13,114 nucleotides of DNA. Source: Paracoccaceae bacterium (GTDB lineage: Bacteria > Pseudomonadota > Alphaproteobacteria > Rhodobacterales > Rhodobacteraceae). Below, one piece after another: positions 5,170 through 12,916 of this stretch. Position 1 is the stretch's first letter. Each line of letters starts with the position of its first letter. Position numbers and translations under genes: made by a program. Below the pieces are notes generated by a model. The model was not told the DNA's origin and ran no database searches. It saw only the letters and a program-made list of their open reading frames with translations. The DNA is taken from positions 1 to 13,114 of the forward strand of contig JAGLUD010000358.1 in assembly GCA_023134935.1 (NCBI GenBank). The letters run 5' to 3'.

Positions 5170-7134
5170 ATGACTATCCGTTTTTCACGTCGTCAATTTC
5201 TCGCCAGCACCGCTGCGACAGGTGCTTTCGTAACGCTACACCCATTCTCGGCAATCGCGGCAACTAATCAGGCGCACCTCCGCATTCTTTCCACGACAGA
5301 CTTGCACGTCCATGTGCACCCTTACGATTATTACGCCGACAAGCCGATTGACACGGTCGGGCTATCCCGCACCGCTACGATAATCGAGGAGGTTCGGGCG
5401 GAATCCACCAACTCGATTCTGGTTGATAACGGTGATTTCCTTCAGGGCAACCCAATGGGCGATTATATCGCATACGAGCGCGGCATGAGCGATGGTGATC
5501 TGCATCCTGTCGTGCAAGCAATGAACGTGCTCGGGTACGACTGTGGCACGCTCGGCAATCACGAGTTCAACTACGGTGTGCCGTTTATGGACAAGGTTGT
5601 GCAGGGCGCGGACTTCCCGATTGTGTGTTCAAATTTCGCTAACAAGCTGGGTGCTGATGGACGCGCCGATGATCTGTTCTACAAACCATACGTGCTGCTT
5701 GATCGCGAGCTGACCGATGGGTCCGGCGAAAAGCATACAATCAAGATCGGCTTGATAGGGTTCCTTCCACCACAAATCATGAATTGGGACCAACGCCATC
5801 TCGCGGGCAAATATGATGCACGCGATATTCTTCAAGCTGCCAAAGCATGGGTGCCTGAAATGCAGGAGGCTGGTGCAGACATTATCATCGCCCTCTCACA
5901 CTCCGGCATCTCAACTGAACCGAGCGTCGAGGGTCAGGCGAACGCCGCACTTTATCTGGCAGGCGTGGACGGGATTGACGCACTGGTCACTGGACACTCG
6001 CATCTGGTGTTCCCGTCGGCGGCATATGAGACCGGAAACGGGATCGATGTCGAGGCCGGAACCCTGCAAGGCAAACCTACCACGATGGGTGGTTTCTGGG
6101 GTTCGCACATGGGTCTTATCGACTTGATGCTGGAACATGACGCCGGCGAATGGCGCGTAGTAACATCGGAATCCTCCACTCGCGGAATTTACGAGCGTGT
6201 CGATCGCAATAACATCCCGTTGGTCGAAGATTTCCAACCAGTTCTGGCCGCCACGCAGAAAGAACACGATGCAACGCTCGAATACATCCGCCGTGCCGTT
6301 GGCATGACCGACGCACCGCTTCATTCGTATTTCGCATTAGTGGCAGATGACCCATCCGTGCAGATCGTTAGCCAAGCGCAGACCTGGTACATCGAACAGA
6401 TGATGCAAGGTTCCGAATGGGAAGGCCTGCCGATCCTGTCGGCTGCAGCTCCCTTCAAGGCCGGTGGCCGTGGTGGTCCTGAGTATTACACCGACGTTAA
6501 GGTCGGCCCTGTGGCGATCAAAAACGTGTCGGATCTTTACTTGTATCCCAACACCGTGCGGGCCGTTCTAATTGACGGTGCGACGGTGAAAGATTGGCTT
6601 GAACGTTCTGCCTCGATCTTCAACCAGATCACGGCGGGCGGACAGGATCAGGTGCTTCTGAACCCTGATATGCCATCCTATAACTTCGACGTTATGGATG
6701 GGGTGACCTATCAGATTGACCTGACAGAACCACCGAAGTTCAACCGCTCTGGTGAGGTCATCAATGAAGGCTCCAACCGGATCGTGAACCTGCAATTTAA
6801 CGGCGCAGCGATTGATCCGACGCAGATGTTTGTCGTGGCGACCAATAACTACCGCGCAGGCGGCGGCGGCAGCTTCCCGGGTGCGAATGCCGATACAATC
6901 ATCTTTGAAGGTCCAGATACCAACCGCGACGTGATCGTGCGCTACATCGTTGATCAAGGCACCGTTAACCCCAAAGCCGACGCCAACTGGACCTTCGCAC
7001 CGGTCGCCAACACCAGCGTGATATTCGAGACCGGCCCAGCTGGTGTAGGATATGCCAACGCTGTCGAGGGCGTGAATATCGAACCCGCAGGTGACGGCGC
7101 AGACGGCTTCGCGCTGTACCGTATCGGGCTGTAA
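5170..7134 (+). CDS. cpdB: 2',3'-cyclic-nucleotide 2'-phosphodiesterase / 3'-nucleotidase, Tat-exported
   Basis: 654 residues, the usual CpdB length. The N-terminus carries a Tat signal (SRRQFL at residues 6-11, then a hydrophobic stretch ending SAIAA), so export is as a folded, metal-loaded protein. The N-terminal metallophosphoesterase domain shows the dimetal ligands in order: TTDLHVH (D44, H46), VDNGDFLQGNP (D89), GTLGNHEFNYG (N130, H131), ALSHSG (H244) and TGHSHLVFP (H276, H278). The C-terminal 5'-nucleotidase domain supplies the nucleotide-binding part, with SAAAPFKAGGRGGPEYYT near 424-441 and NNYRAGGGGSFPG near 559-571. It hydrolyses 2',3'-cyclic nucleotides from RNA decay and then 3'-nucleotides in the periplasm, releasing nucleosides and phosphate. 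AGAGAGG lies 6 bases before the ATG. A terminator-like hairpin follows. UshA-type 5'-nucleotidase is less likely, given the CpdB-like motifs and length. Confidence 0.92.
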   Translation: MTIRFSRRQFLASTAATGAFVTLHPFSAIAATNQAHLRILSTTDLHVHVHPYDYYADKPIDTVGLSRTATIIEEVRAESTNSILVDNGDFLQGNPMGDYIAYERGMSDGDLHPVVQAMNVLGYDCGTLGNHEFNYGVPFMDKVVQGADFPIVCSNFANKLGADGRADDLFYKPYVLLDRELTDGSGEKHTIKIGLIGFLPPQIMNWDQRHLAGKYDARDILQAAKAWVPEMQEAGADIIIALSHSGISTEPSVEGQANAALYLAGVDGIDALVTGHSHLVFPSAAYETGNGIDVEAGTLQGKPTTMGGFWGSHMGLIDLMLEHDAGEWRVVTSESSTRGIYERVDRNNIPLVEDFQPVLAATQKEHDATLEYIRRAVGMTDAPLHSYFALVADDPSVQIVSQAQTWYIEQMMQGSEWEGLPILSAAAPFKAGGRGGPEYYTDVKVGPVAIKNVSDLYLYPNTVRAVLIDGATVKDWLERSASIFNQITAGGQDQVLLNPDMPSYNFDVMDGVTYQIDLTEPPKFNRSGEVINEGSNRIVNLQFNGAAIDPTQMFVVATNNYRAGGGGSFPGANADTIIFEGPDTNRDVIVRYIVDQGTVNPKADANWTFAPVANTSVIFETGPAGVGYANAVEGVNIEPAGDGADGFALYRIGL

Positions 7135-7140
7135 AATCCC

Positions 7141-7158
7141 TATGCCGTCAAAGGCATA
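7141..7158. repeat. Small hairpin TATGCC/GGCATA after cpdB
   Basis: A perfect 6-bp stem (7141-7146 with 7153-7158) closes on the 6-base loop GTCAAA, directly after the cpdB stop. No T-run follows. It may act together with the larger hairpin 13 bases downstream in 3'-end stabilisation. Confidence 0.35.
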
Positions 7159-7170
7159 ACTGCTACGCTT

Positions 7171-7200
7171 ATCGCGGCCCTCCAATCGGGGGCCGCGATT
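7171..7200 (+). terminator. GC-rich stem-loop after cpdB
   Basis: ATCGCGGCCC (7171-7180) pairs perfectly with GGGCCGCGAT (7190-7199) around a 9-base loop. The following T-run is very short (TT, then GT), so intrinsic termination may be inefficient or need a factor. The hairpin ends 14 bases before the next gene's ATG and just before its ribosome-binding site. It could therefore also affect translation of that gene. Confidence 0.6.
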
Positions 7201-7204
7201 GTAT

Positions 7205-7208
7205 GAGG
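7205..7208 (+). promoter_or_regulatory. Ribosome-binding site GAGG fixing the start at 7214
   Basis: GAGG lies 5 bases before ATG 7214. The in-frame TTG at 7199 would start inside the terminator stem and upstream of this site, so it is unlikely to be used. Confidence 0.6.
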
Positions 7209-7213
7209 CGCAG

Positions 7214-8620
7214 ATGAAGACGAAACGAAAGCTAAGCGATTTTGGCAAGCTAACGCAGGCCGAGCAGCGGATTGTTGACGAAATTGATAGCGGTCAGGTT
7301 ATTAAGCTTGGCGATGGCAAGCTGCCGCCGGAAAACGCCGGTGATGACCGAAAAGCCCGTGCCGAATTGATCCGATACCTCGCGATTGGCGGCTGTGACG
7401 CCTGTAAGACCCACGAAAAAGGGCTGCGAATTTGGGGGGCGCTGATCGAAGATGTTCTCGACCTGGAAGGATGCAACCTGGGACGAGATCTTGCGCTACT
7501 CAATTGCAGGTTTCTTGAAAATCCGATTTTTCGAAGCGCTTGCATTGATGGCTTATTTTTGAATGGCTCCTATTTGCACAAAGGGCTACGTGCCGACAGG
7601 TTAGAAACCAAGGGTGGCGTCAACCTGAGTCAGGTTCAGGCCGAGGGCACGGTCAGCATGATAGGCGCAAAGCTCGGCGGCGATCTTGATTGTGTCGGAG
7701 CGGCGTTTTCGAATGCGGGAGGAAGGGCTCTCAGTCTAGACGGGTTAGACGTCACCGGTACGTTTTTCCTGCAAAATGGGCCGAATGTTGTAGGTATGAT
7801 GGTTTTAACGGCTGCTACGATCAGGACACTAAACGACGACCCCGAATGCTGGCCAAAAGCACACGGTGACCTGCTACTTGACCGGTTTCGGTATGGTGCG
7901 ATCACCTCGGCATGTGTTGATGCCAAGACCCGTAAAAAGTGGTTGGCGTTGCAGAACCCCACTAATTTTGGCCACGATTTCTGGCCCCAGCCCTATGAAC
8001 AGCTTGCCAAGGTTCTGCGGGAAATGGGGCATCGCGGGGATGCGCGGGAAATTCTGATTGAGAAAGAGAAGCGACAGCGAGACGCTCGGCGCAAGCGTCG
8101 TCATAAAATCACCAGACCCTTTTACTGGCTTTGGGACAAAGGGCACGCCATTACGTCTCGTTACGGCCATCAACCCCTCATCGCATTCATATGGCTGTTA
8201 GGGTTCTGGACTATTGGTGCAGCCACATTTTATTACGCTGAAGCCAATGACGCGATCAAACCTAATACCGCACGTATTTTACGCGCACCGGAATGGGTGA
8301 CTTGTGGTTTTACGACCTCGGAGCGTCGATACCTCCCATCCATGCAACATCTGGTGACGGGTAGGGCTGCGGCAGGGCAAACTCAACTAGCTTGTTATCT
8401 TGAGCAAAAAGAAGCGCTCAGTTATCCCGCATTCAATCCCTACATTTATTCCGCCGACACTCTGTTGCCAATTGTCGATCTGGAAATGCAATCGAACTGG
8501 ATACCTGACGAGGATGTAATCCCTTGGATAAGAAAGTACCTTTGGGTGCAAATAATTGCAGGTTGGTTCTTTTCTTTGCTAGCGGTTGCTGGTTTCACTG
8601 GCCTTATCAAATCGGATTAA
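7214..8620 (+). CDS. Uncharacterised membrane protein with beta-helix-like repeats and two C-terminal membrane segments
   Basis: 468 residues from the ATG. Residues 70-190 contain irregular repeats of about 20 residues with alternating hydrophobic positions, for example GALIEDVLDLEGC, DLALLNCRF, GLFLNGSYL and GAKLGGDLDCVGAAF. The pattern is like a right-handed beta-helix or pentapeptide-type solenoid. A charged helical linker follows (about 258-298: PYEQLAKVLREMGHRGDARE and an Arg/Lys-rich stretch). Then come a membrane segment (320-342), a periplasmic-sized loop of about 100 residues containing conserved-looking FNPYIYSADTLLPIVDLEMQ (408-425), and a second membrane segment (442-464). I recall similar unnamed membrane proteins in Rhodobacterales, sometimes labelled oxidoreductase without evidence; no redox motif is visible here. 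It ends 3 bases before ybgC, implying co-transcription. Function unknown; an envelope role is inferred from context only. Confidence 0.8.
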   Translation: MKTKRKLSDFGKLTQAEQRIVDEIDSGQVIKLGDGKLPPENAGDDRKARAELIRYLAIGGCDACKTHEKGLRIWGALIEDVLDLEGCNLGRDLALLNCRFLENPIFRSACIDGLFLNGSYLHKGLRADRLETKGGVNLSQVQAEGTVSMIGAKLGGDLDCVGAAFSNAGGRALSLDGLDVTGTFFLQNGPNVVGMMVLTAATIRTLNDDPECWPKAHGDLLLDRFRYGAITSACVDAKTRKKWLALQNPTNFGHDFWPQPYEQLAKVLREMGHRGDAREILIEKEKRQRDARRKRRHKITRPFYWLWDKGHAITSRYGHQPLIAFIWLLGFWTIGAATFYYAEANDAIKPNTARILRAPEWVTCGFTTSERRYLPSMQHLVTGRAAAGQTQLACYLEQKEALSYPAFNPYIYSADTLLPIVDLEMQSNWIPDEDVIPWIRKYLWVQIIAGWFFSLLAVAGFTGLIKSD

Positions 8621-8623
8621 CAC

Positions 8624-9022
8624 ATGACCCACAACTTCCAACTGCGCGTTTACTACGAAGACACCGACCTAGCCGGAATCGTTTATTACGCGAATTACCT
8701 ACGCTACATCGAACGCGCGCGCTCTGAAGCGGTTCGCGATGTCGGCGTGGATCAGTGGGCCATGAAACAAGACGGGCTGGTATTTGTTGTCCGCCAAGTG
8801 GTAGCCGATTACCTACTGCCCGCCAAATTTGACGATGTGTTGACGATCGAGACCGAGACGACCTCGCTTAAAGGCGCCACGATGCAGATGCTCCAAACCG
8901 TCAAGCGCGGCGATCAGGTGATTTTCACCGCCGACGTGCGCGTCGCCTTCATGACGACGGAGGGTAAGCCCACCCGTTTTCCGGCGACAATCCGCCAGCA
9001 ATTGTTGAAATTGCAGACCTAA
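8624..9022 (+). CDS. ybgC: Tol-Pal-associated acyl-CoA thioesterase YbgC (hotdog fold)
   Basis: 132 residues, normal for the family. The N-terminal signature VYYEDTDLAGIVYYANYLRY is diagnostic: the Asp in the EDTD/LAGIVYYANY segment is the catalytic acid of 4-hydroxybenzoyl-CoA-type hotdog thioesterases. IERARSEAV follows on the long hotdog helix, and VVADYLLPAKFDD, VRVAFMTTEGKPTRFP complete the sheet. The enzyme hydrolyses acyl-CoA or acyl-carrier substrates in the cytoplasm, near the membrane in known cases; its link to Tol-Pal is genetic and its precise role unsettled. It begins 3 bases after the upstream membrane-protein gene with only a weak ribosome-binding site, which suggests translational coupling. 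A weak terminator separates it from tolQ. Confidence 0.93.
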   Translation: MTHNFQLRVYYEDTDLAGIVYYANYLRYIERARSEAVRDVGVDQWAMKQDGLVFVVRQVVADYLLPAKFDDVLTIETETTSLKGATMQMLQTVKRGDQVIFTADVRVAFMTTEGKPTRFPATIRQQLLKLQT

Positions 9023-9025
9023 CCT

Positions 9026-9046
9026 TGCGCTTTGGCGCATTATTTT
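9026..9046 (+). terminator. Weak intrinsic terminator between ybgC and tolQ
   Basis: TGCGC (9026-9030) and GCGCA (9035-9039) form a 5-bp stem around TTTG and are followed by TTATTTT. The stem is short, so partial read-through into tolQ is likely. Confidence 0.4.
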
Positions 9047-9073
9047 GCACCTTCACTACAAAGTGGCTATCGT
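9045..9073 (+). promoter_or_regulatory. Candidate tolQ promoter
   Basis: TTGCAC (9045-9050) and TATCGT (9068-9073) are 17 bases apart and lie 58 bases before the tolQ ATG, directly after the weak terminator. This placement fits a tolQRA promoter; the match to consensus is moderate. Confidence 0.35.
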
Positions 9074-9130
9074 TATGACCATTACAGGCATACATGAAGC
9101 GAAATCAATTCGTTAAGAGAGAGCAGTATT

Positions 9131-9835
9131 ATGGAAGCAGAGACCCTCGCCGCCACGCAGCAGATGGATTTTTCCTTGCTGGCGCAGTTTTTAAGGGCGA
9201 CCCTTACGGTTAAAATCGTGATGCTGTCCTTGATCGGCGCCTCGCTTTGGTCTTGGGCAATCATTTTTGCAAAGTTTGTTGCCTATCGCGGCGCTACCAA
9301 AGAAACGAAGATGTTCGAGGATGCGTTTTGGTCAGGGCAACCGCTGGACCAACTGTATGACCGTATCAGCGCCAACCCCCGCAGCGCCTCGGAAAAAGTT
9401 TTCGCGGCTGGTATGTCAGAGTGGCGCAAGTCGCATCGCTCGGACGGTGGCATGTTGGCAGGAACCAACGCGCGGATCGAGCGGGCTATGAATGTAGCGC
9501 TCGACAAATCGGCAGACCAACTGAATGCCGGTTTAACGTTTCTGGCCACGGTTGGATCGATCTCGCCTTTCGTTGGATTGTTCGGCACGGTTTGGGGTAT
9601 CAAGGGCGCGTTTGAAGAAATCGCCGCGCAGCAAAGCACCAATCTAGCGGTCGTAGCGCCCGGTATTGCCGAAGCTCTACTGGCCACAGCTATGGGCCTG
9701 CTGGCCGCTATCCCCGCGGTGATTTTCTATAACAAACTGTCGACTGATGCAGACAAAATTTCGGGCGAGTGGGAAGCGTTCACCGACGAATTCACCCTGA
9801 TCCTTTCCCGTCAAGTCGACGGGCCGGACGCCTGA
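9131..9835 (+). CDS. tolQ: TolQ, proton-channel subunit of the Tol-Pal motor
   Basis: 234 residues, as usual for TolQ. There are three membrane helices, about 27-50, 135-158 and 172-200. Signature segments are SPFVGLFGTVWGIKGAF (145-161) and VAPGIAEALLATAMGL (175-190), the MotA/TolQ/ExbB core. T153 and T186 correspond by motif to the two pore threonines of ExbB/TolQ. TolQ forms the inner-membrane pentamer around TolR and couples proton flow to TolA movement. TolQ rather than ExbB is favoured by the following tolR-tolA-tolB-pal order. AGAGAG lies 7 bases before the ATG. The tolR start follows the stop by one base. Confidence 0.96.
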   Translation: MEAETLAATQQMDFSLLAQFLRATLTVKIVMLSLIGASLWSWAIIFAKFVAYRGATKETKMFEDAFWSGQPLDQLYDRISANPRSASEKVFAAGMSEWRKSHRSDGGMLAGTNARIERAMNVALDKSADQLNAGLTFLATVGSISPFVGLFGTVWGIKGAFEEIAAQQSTNLAVVAPGIAEALLATAMGLLAAIPAVIFYNKLSTDADKISGEWEAFTDEFTLILSRQVDGPDA

Positions 9836-9836
9836 T

Positions 9837-10307
9837 ATGGGTGCAGGAACCATAGATCGCAGCGGCGGCCGTAAACGGCGCAGGCGCGGCGGCGGCCATC
9901 GCCCGATGTCCGAAATCAATGTAACGCCTTTCGTTGACGTAATGCTGGTGTTGCTGATCATTTTCATGGTGGCGGCGCCATTATTGACGACAGGGGTTCC
10001 GATCGAACTCCCCAAAACCACAACAAGCGCCTTGCCAGCCGAAGATGAACAACCGCTTACAATCTCGATTACGGCTGATGGCCAAGTGATCATTCAAGAG
10101 ACCGAGGTCGAAGACATGTCGACCTTCATCCCCAAACTTCGCGCAATCGCAGCGGAGCGGGATAACGACAAGGTTTTCTTGCGTGCTGACGGATCCATTT
10201 CTTATGAGGCCGTGATGCAAGTGATGGGCGCGCTTAATCAGGGCGGATTTCACAATATCGGACTGGTGACAGATTCCAGCGGGCCAGTGCTCGAAACGGA
10301 TGGGTAA
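9837..10307 (+). CDS. tolR: TolR, peptidoglycan-binding proton-motor subunit
   Basis: 156 residues. An Arg/Gly-rich cytoplasmic leader (residues 1-22) precedes MSEINVTPFVDVMLVLLIIF, the ExbD/TolR signature. D34 in PFVDVMLVLL is the proton-carrying aspartate of the single membrane helix (about 32-52). The periplasmic domain (60-156) carries the conserved VFLRADGSISYEAVMQVM stretch seen in TolR/ExbD. TolR sits in the TolQ pentamer and anchors to peptidoglycan when energised. The ATG begins one base after the tolQ stop, so the two are translationally linked. The basic leader is longer than in the E. coli protein but typical of alphaproteobacterial forms, as I recall them. Confidence 0.95.
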   Translation: MGAGTIDRSGGRKRRRRGGGHRPMSEINVTPFVDVMLVLLIIFMVAAPLLTTGVPIELPKTTTSALPAEDEQPLTISITADGQVIIQETEVEDMSTFIPKLRAIAAERDNDKVFLRADGSISYEAVMQVMGALNQGGFHNIGLVTDSSGPVLETDG

Positions 10308-10313
10308 GCTGGC

Positions 10314-11462
10314 ATGAAAACCGGCGTAATCATATCAGCACTGCTGCACGGAATTTTTCTGCTGCTGATAATAATCGAACCCAGGTGGAGGCCTCCATCA
10401 CATTCGGAAGATATTATCATCAACGAGGTCACACTGATTTCCGCGGCAGAATTTGACGCGAACCTATCCGACTCTCCGATCATTTCCGATGCAAATATCG
10501 CTGCGATGACGCAACCAGTGGTCGAGGTCGATGACGCGACGCGCCCCGAAGATGCGCAAGCGCCGGAGGTGACGGAGATTGACGTGACCGAAGCGCCCAG
10601 TGAACGCGACACTGATCCTGACTTATCCGCCGTTGAACGCCTGACTCAGCCCGAAGTGGCTGTAGTTACCGCGCAACCCAATGCGCCAAGCATCCTGCCA
10701 CAAGTCTCGCCTGTTATTAGTTCAGGCCAGGCGGGCAACTCTCCCGCACCCATATTTCTGGCAGCACCACAACCCCGCTCCGCGCCGCGTATCGACAGCT
10801 TTTCTGCACCGGCATTACCCGACAACGCGCGTGTAAGCGATCGCACCACAGAAGCGACCACGCCAGACGAAACCGCGACTGAAACGGCTGAAGAAACCAT
10901 CGCCGAAGCTTTGCCAGAGTCAGTAACCGAGATCGTGCCAGAGGCCCAACCCGACGTACCCCCATCCGCCGCCCCACCACGCGCAACACGGCCTCCGCGT
11001 CGTTCCGCAAATGTCGAGCGCGCAGCCGCAGCGGTCGATGATGCCGTGCGCGAAGCTGAAGAGGCCGCAATCCGCGAATTGTTGGACGCCGCCGTCGCCG
11101 AGGCTGCCGTGCAACCCGTTGAAGAACCCACCACTGTGGCTCTCACAGGCGGTCAACGTCAGGGAATAATCGAGGCAGTTTCACGCAACTGGAACAAAAG
11201 CATCGTGATCGGCAAAGAGAATTTCGAACAGCTGGTAATAGTACTGGAAGTCAGCGTGGCCCCAAACGGAATGATCGTACCGGGCAGCGTGAAGCCGCTT
11301 GAACCATCAAGCCCCCAAGGCGATTTCGAGGTAGCTTATGAGGCCGCACGCCGCTCCGTTCTAAGGGCCGAAGTGATCCCGCTTCCTGCAGGCCAATACC
11401 CCGAAGGGGTTCGGTTGGAACTGACATTCGATCCGGCACTAAACGTCGCCGGATTCAACTAA
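10314..11462 (+). CDS. tolA: TolA, trans-periplasmic energy transducer
   Basis: 382 residues. One N-terminal membrane helix (about 4-22, [17 protein letters not shown]) carries the SxxLH-type motif (SALLH) used by TolA/TonB to contact TolQR. The middle, about 30-280, is rich in Pro, Ala, Glu, Thr and Val. Only a short Ala/Glu/Arg helical stretch (about 228-262) replaces the long Lys/Ala helix of the E. coli protein. The last 100 residues form the TonB/TolA-type C-terminal domain ([17 protein letters not shown], then [20 protein letters not shown] and [13 protein letters not shown]). It bridges the inner-membrane motor to TolB/Pal. The start is 6 bases after the tolR stop with a poor ribosome-binding site, so coupling to tolR translation is likely. 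Sequence conservation in the middle is expected to be low. Confidence 0.92.
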   Translation: MKTGVIISALLHGIFLLLIIIEPRWRPPSHSEDIIINEVTLISAAEFDANLSDSPIISDANIAAMTQPVVEVDDATRPEDAQAPEVTEIDVTEAPSERDTDPDLSAVERLTQPEVAVVTAQPNAPSILPQVSPVISSGQAGNSPAPIFLAAPQPRSAPRIDSFSAPALPDNARVSDRTTEATTPDETATETAEETIAEALPESVTEIVPEAQPDVPPSAAPPRATRPPRRSANVERAAAAVDDAVREAEEAAIRELLDAAVAEAAVQPVEEPTTVALTGGQRQGIIEAVSRNWNKSIVIGKENFEQLVIVLEVSVAPNGMIVPGSVKPLEPSSPQGDFEVAYEAARRSVLRAEVIPLPAGQYPEGVRLELTFDPALNVAGFN

Positions 11463-11491
11463 TTGGTGCAGAATTAAAAATGTTGTATATA
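11463..11491 (+). promoter_or_regulatory. Candidate internal promoter before tolB
   Basis: TTGGTG (11463-11468) and TATATA (11486-11491) are 17 bases apart, immediately after the tolA stop and just before the tolB ribosome-binding site. The -10 is good and the -35 is partial. A separate tolB-pal promoter is known in E. coli, which makes this plausible but unproven. Confidence 0.35.
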
Positions 11492-11500
11492 AAAGACAAA

Positions 11501-11506
11501 AAGAGG
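11501..11506 (+). promoter_or_regulatory. Ribosome-binding site AAGAGG fixing the tolB start at 11513
   Basis: AAGAGG ends 6 bases before ATG 11513. The earlier in-frame ATG at 11480 has no such site and would add 11 mostly charged residues before the signal peptide. It also overlaps the promoter-like pair. Confidence 0.7.
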
Positions 11507-11512
11507 CAAAAA

Positions 11513-12847
11513 ATGGCAGTATTATATCGGATATCTGGCGCAGCTTTAGGGCTGGTGCTGGCGTTGATCGCATTTGCAACACCCGTAAATGCGCAGCAAC
11601 CCACATTAAAAATCGACGTGACAGGCGGCGTTATCGAGCCTGTGCCCTTCGCCATTCCAGCGTTCATCGCCGAAAACTCGGCCTCGGCCGCGATTGCCAC
11701 TAACATCACCCGCGTTATTGCTGAAGATTTGCTAAGCACCGGATTGTTCCGCGAAATCCCGAAGGCCGCGCATATTTCCGGCGTTTCAAACTTCAACGCG
11801 CCTGTGCAGTTTGCCGACTGGCGGGCGATTAACTCTCAAGCCCTGATTGTGGGCGCCGTTAACAGCAGCGGCGGCCGACTGACCGTTAAATTCCGTCTGT
11901 GGGACGTGTTCGCCCAAGCCCCAATGGGCGAAGGTGTACAACTGTCCGGCAGCCCGGAAAACTGGCGTCGGATTTCGCACAAAGTTGCGGATGCCGTCTA
12001 TTCGCGCCTGACCGGTGAAACCGGATACTTCGACAGCAAGGTCGTGTTTGTTTCTGAAACCGGTCCGAAGAATGACCGCCGCAAACGCTTGGCTATTATG
12101 GATCACGACGGCGCAGGTTTGGCGTTTTTGACCAGTGATGAACACCTTGTGCTGGCACCGCGTTTCTCGCCCAACAATCGCGATATTCTTTATACCAGCT
12201 ACGAAAGCGGCGTGCCGCGCGTGTACCTGATGAACGTCGATACCTTGCAGCGGCGCGTGTTCAACAACCTTCCAGGCATGGGGTTCGCCCCGCGGTTCTC
12301 ACCCGATGGTGGCAAGATCGTAATGTCGATTTCGGAACGCGGAAATACGGATATCTATACCGTTGATCTGTCATCTGGTAGGCGCACGCGACTTACGTCC
12401 GGCCCATCGATTGATACCGCGCCGAGCTACTCGCCGGACGGCAAGCAGATCGTGTTTGAATCAGATCGTGGCGGCTCACAACAGCTGTACATCATGTCTG
12501 CCAACGGCGGCGACGCCAAGCGGATCAGCTTTGGTAACGGACGCTACGCGACACCCGTTTGGTCTCCGCGCGGGGATCTGATCGCCTTCACCAAAATCGT
12601 CGGTGGGCGGTTCCATATCGGCGTGATGCGCGTCGATGGCACGCAAGAACGCCTACTAACCGCCAGCTTCATTGACGAGGCCCCTACATGGTCGCCAAAT
12701 GGCCGCGTGTTGATGTTCTTCCGTGTATCGTCGGGCGCCAAAGGTGCACCGCAGATTTATTCAGTCGACGTCACAGGGCGCAACATGCATATGGTGCCAA
12801 CACCAAGTTTCGCATCCGATCCAGCATGGTCTGGCCTATTGAAATAG
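11513..12847 (+). CDS. tolB: TolB, periplasmic beta-propeller of the Tol-Pal system
   Basis: 444 residues from ATG 11513. A Sec signal peptide covers 1-27 (hydrophobic [13 protein letters not shown], cut after PVNA). The N-terminal TolB domain (about 30-165) contains the IDVTGG start and [11 protein letters not shown]. From about 175 a six-bladed propeller is built of WD40-like PD40 repeats, visible as [58 protein letters not shown] and [13 protein letters not shown]. It ends PAWSGLLK. TolB binds Pal and outer-membrane partners in the periplasm and is released by TolA action. It lies 50 bases after tolA. A stem-loop separates it from pal. Confidence 0.95.
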   Translation: MAVLYRISGAALGLVLALIAFATPVNAQQPTLKIDVTGGVIEPVPFAIPAFIAENSASAAIATNITRVIAEDLLSTGLFREIPKAAHISGVSNFNAPVQFADWRAINSQALIVGAVNSSGGRLTVKFRLWDVFAQAPMGEGVQLSGSPENWRRISHKVADAVYSRLTGETGYFDSKVVFVSETGPKNDRRKRLAIMDHDGAGLAFLTSDEHLVLAPRFSPNNRDILYTSYESGVPRVYLMNVDTLQRRVFNNLPGMGFAPRFSPDGGKIVMSISERGNTDIYTVDLSSGRRTRLTSGPSIDTAPSYSPDGKQIVFESDRGGSQQLYIMSANGGDAKRISFGNGRYATPVWSPRGDLIAFTKIVGGRFHIGVMRVDGTQERLLTASFIDEAPTWSPNGRVLMFFRVSSGAKGAPQIYSVDVTGRNMHMVPTPSFASDPAWSGLLK

Positions 12848-12849
12848 AA

Positions 12850-12865
12850 CCCCGTTCCAACGGGG
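12850..12865 (+). terminator. tolB-pal intercistronic stem-loop
   Basis: CCCCGT (12850-12855) and ACGGGG (12860-12865) form a perfect 6-bp stem around TCCA, two bases after the tolB stop. No T-run follows, so it is more likely an mRNA-stabilising or attenuating structure than a full terminator. It could help set Pal above TolB in amount. Confidence 0.4.
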
Positions 12866-12916
12866 CATTAAGTGTGTTAAATTATGAGTATAACAAAATA
12901 AAAAGAGGTTAAGAGC

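Noticed and set aside
5911..7248. Long minus-strand open frames opposite cpdB (up to 226 codons)
   Set aside because: They are antisense to a clear CpdB with all its metal-binding motifs; the translations have no recognisable domain.
9075..9116. Tiny open frame (13 codons) just upstream of tolQ, ending at the tolQ ribosome-binding site, as a leader peptide
   Set aside because: It has no ribosome-binding site of its own, no run of regulatory codons and no attenuator structure after it.
10646..11146. Minus-strand Ser/Ala-rich open frames opposite tolA
   Set aside because: They result from the GC-biased Ala/Pro/Glu codons of tolA read backwards and have no gene features.
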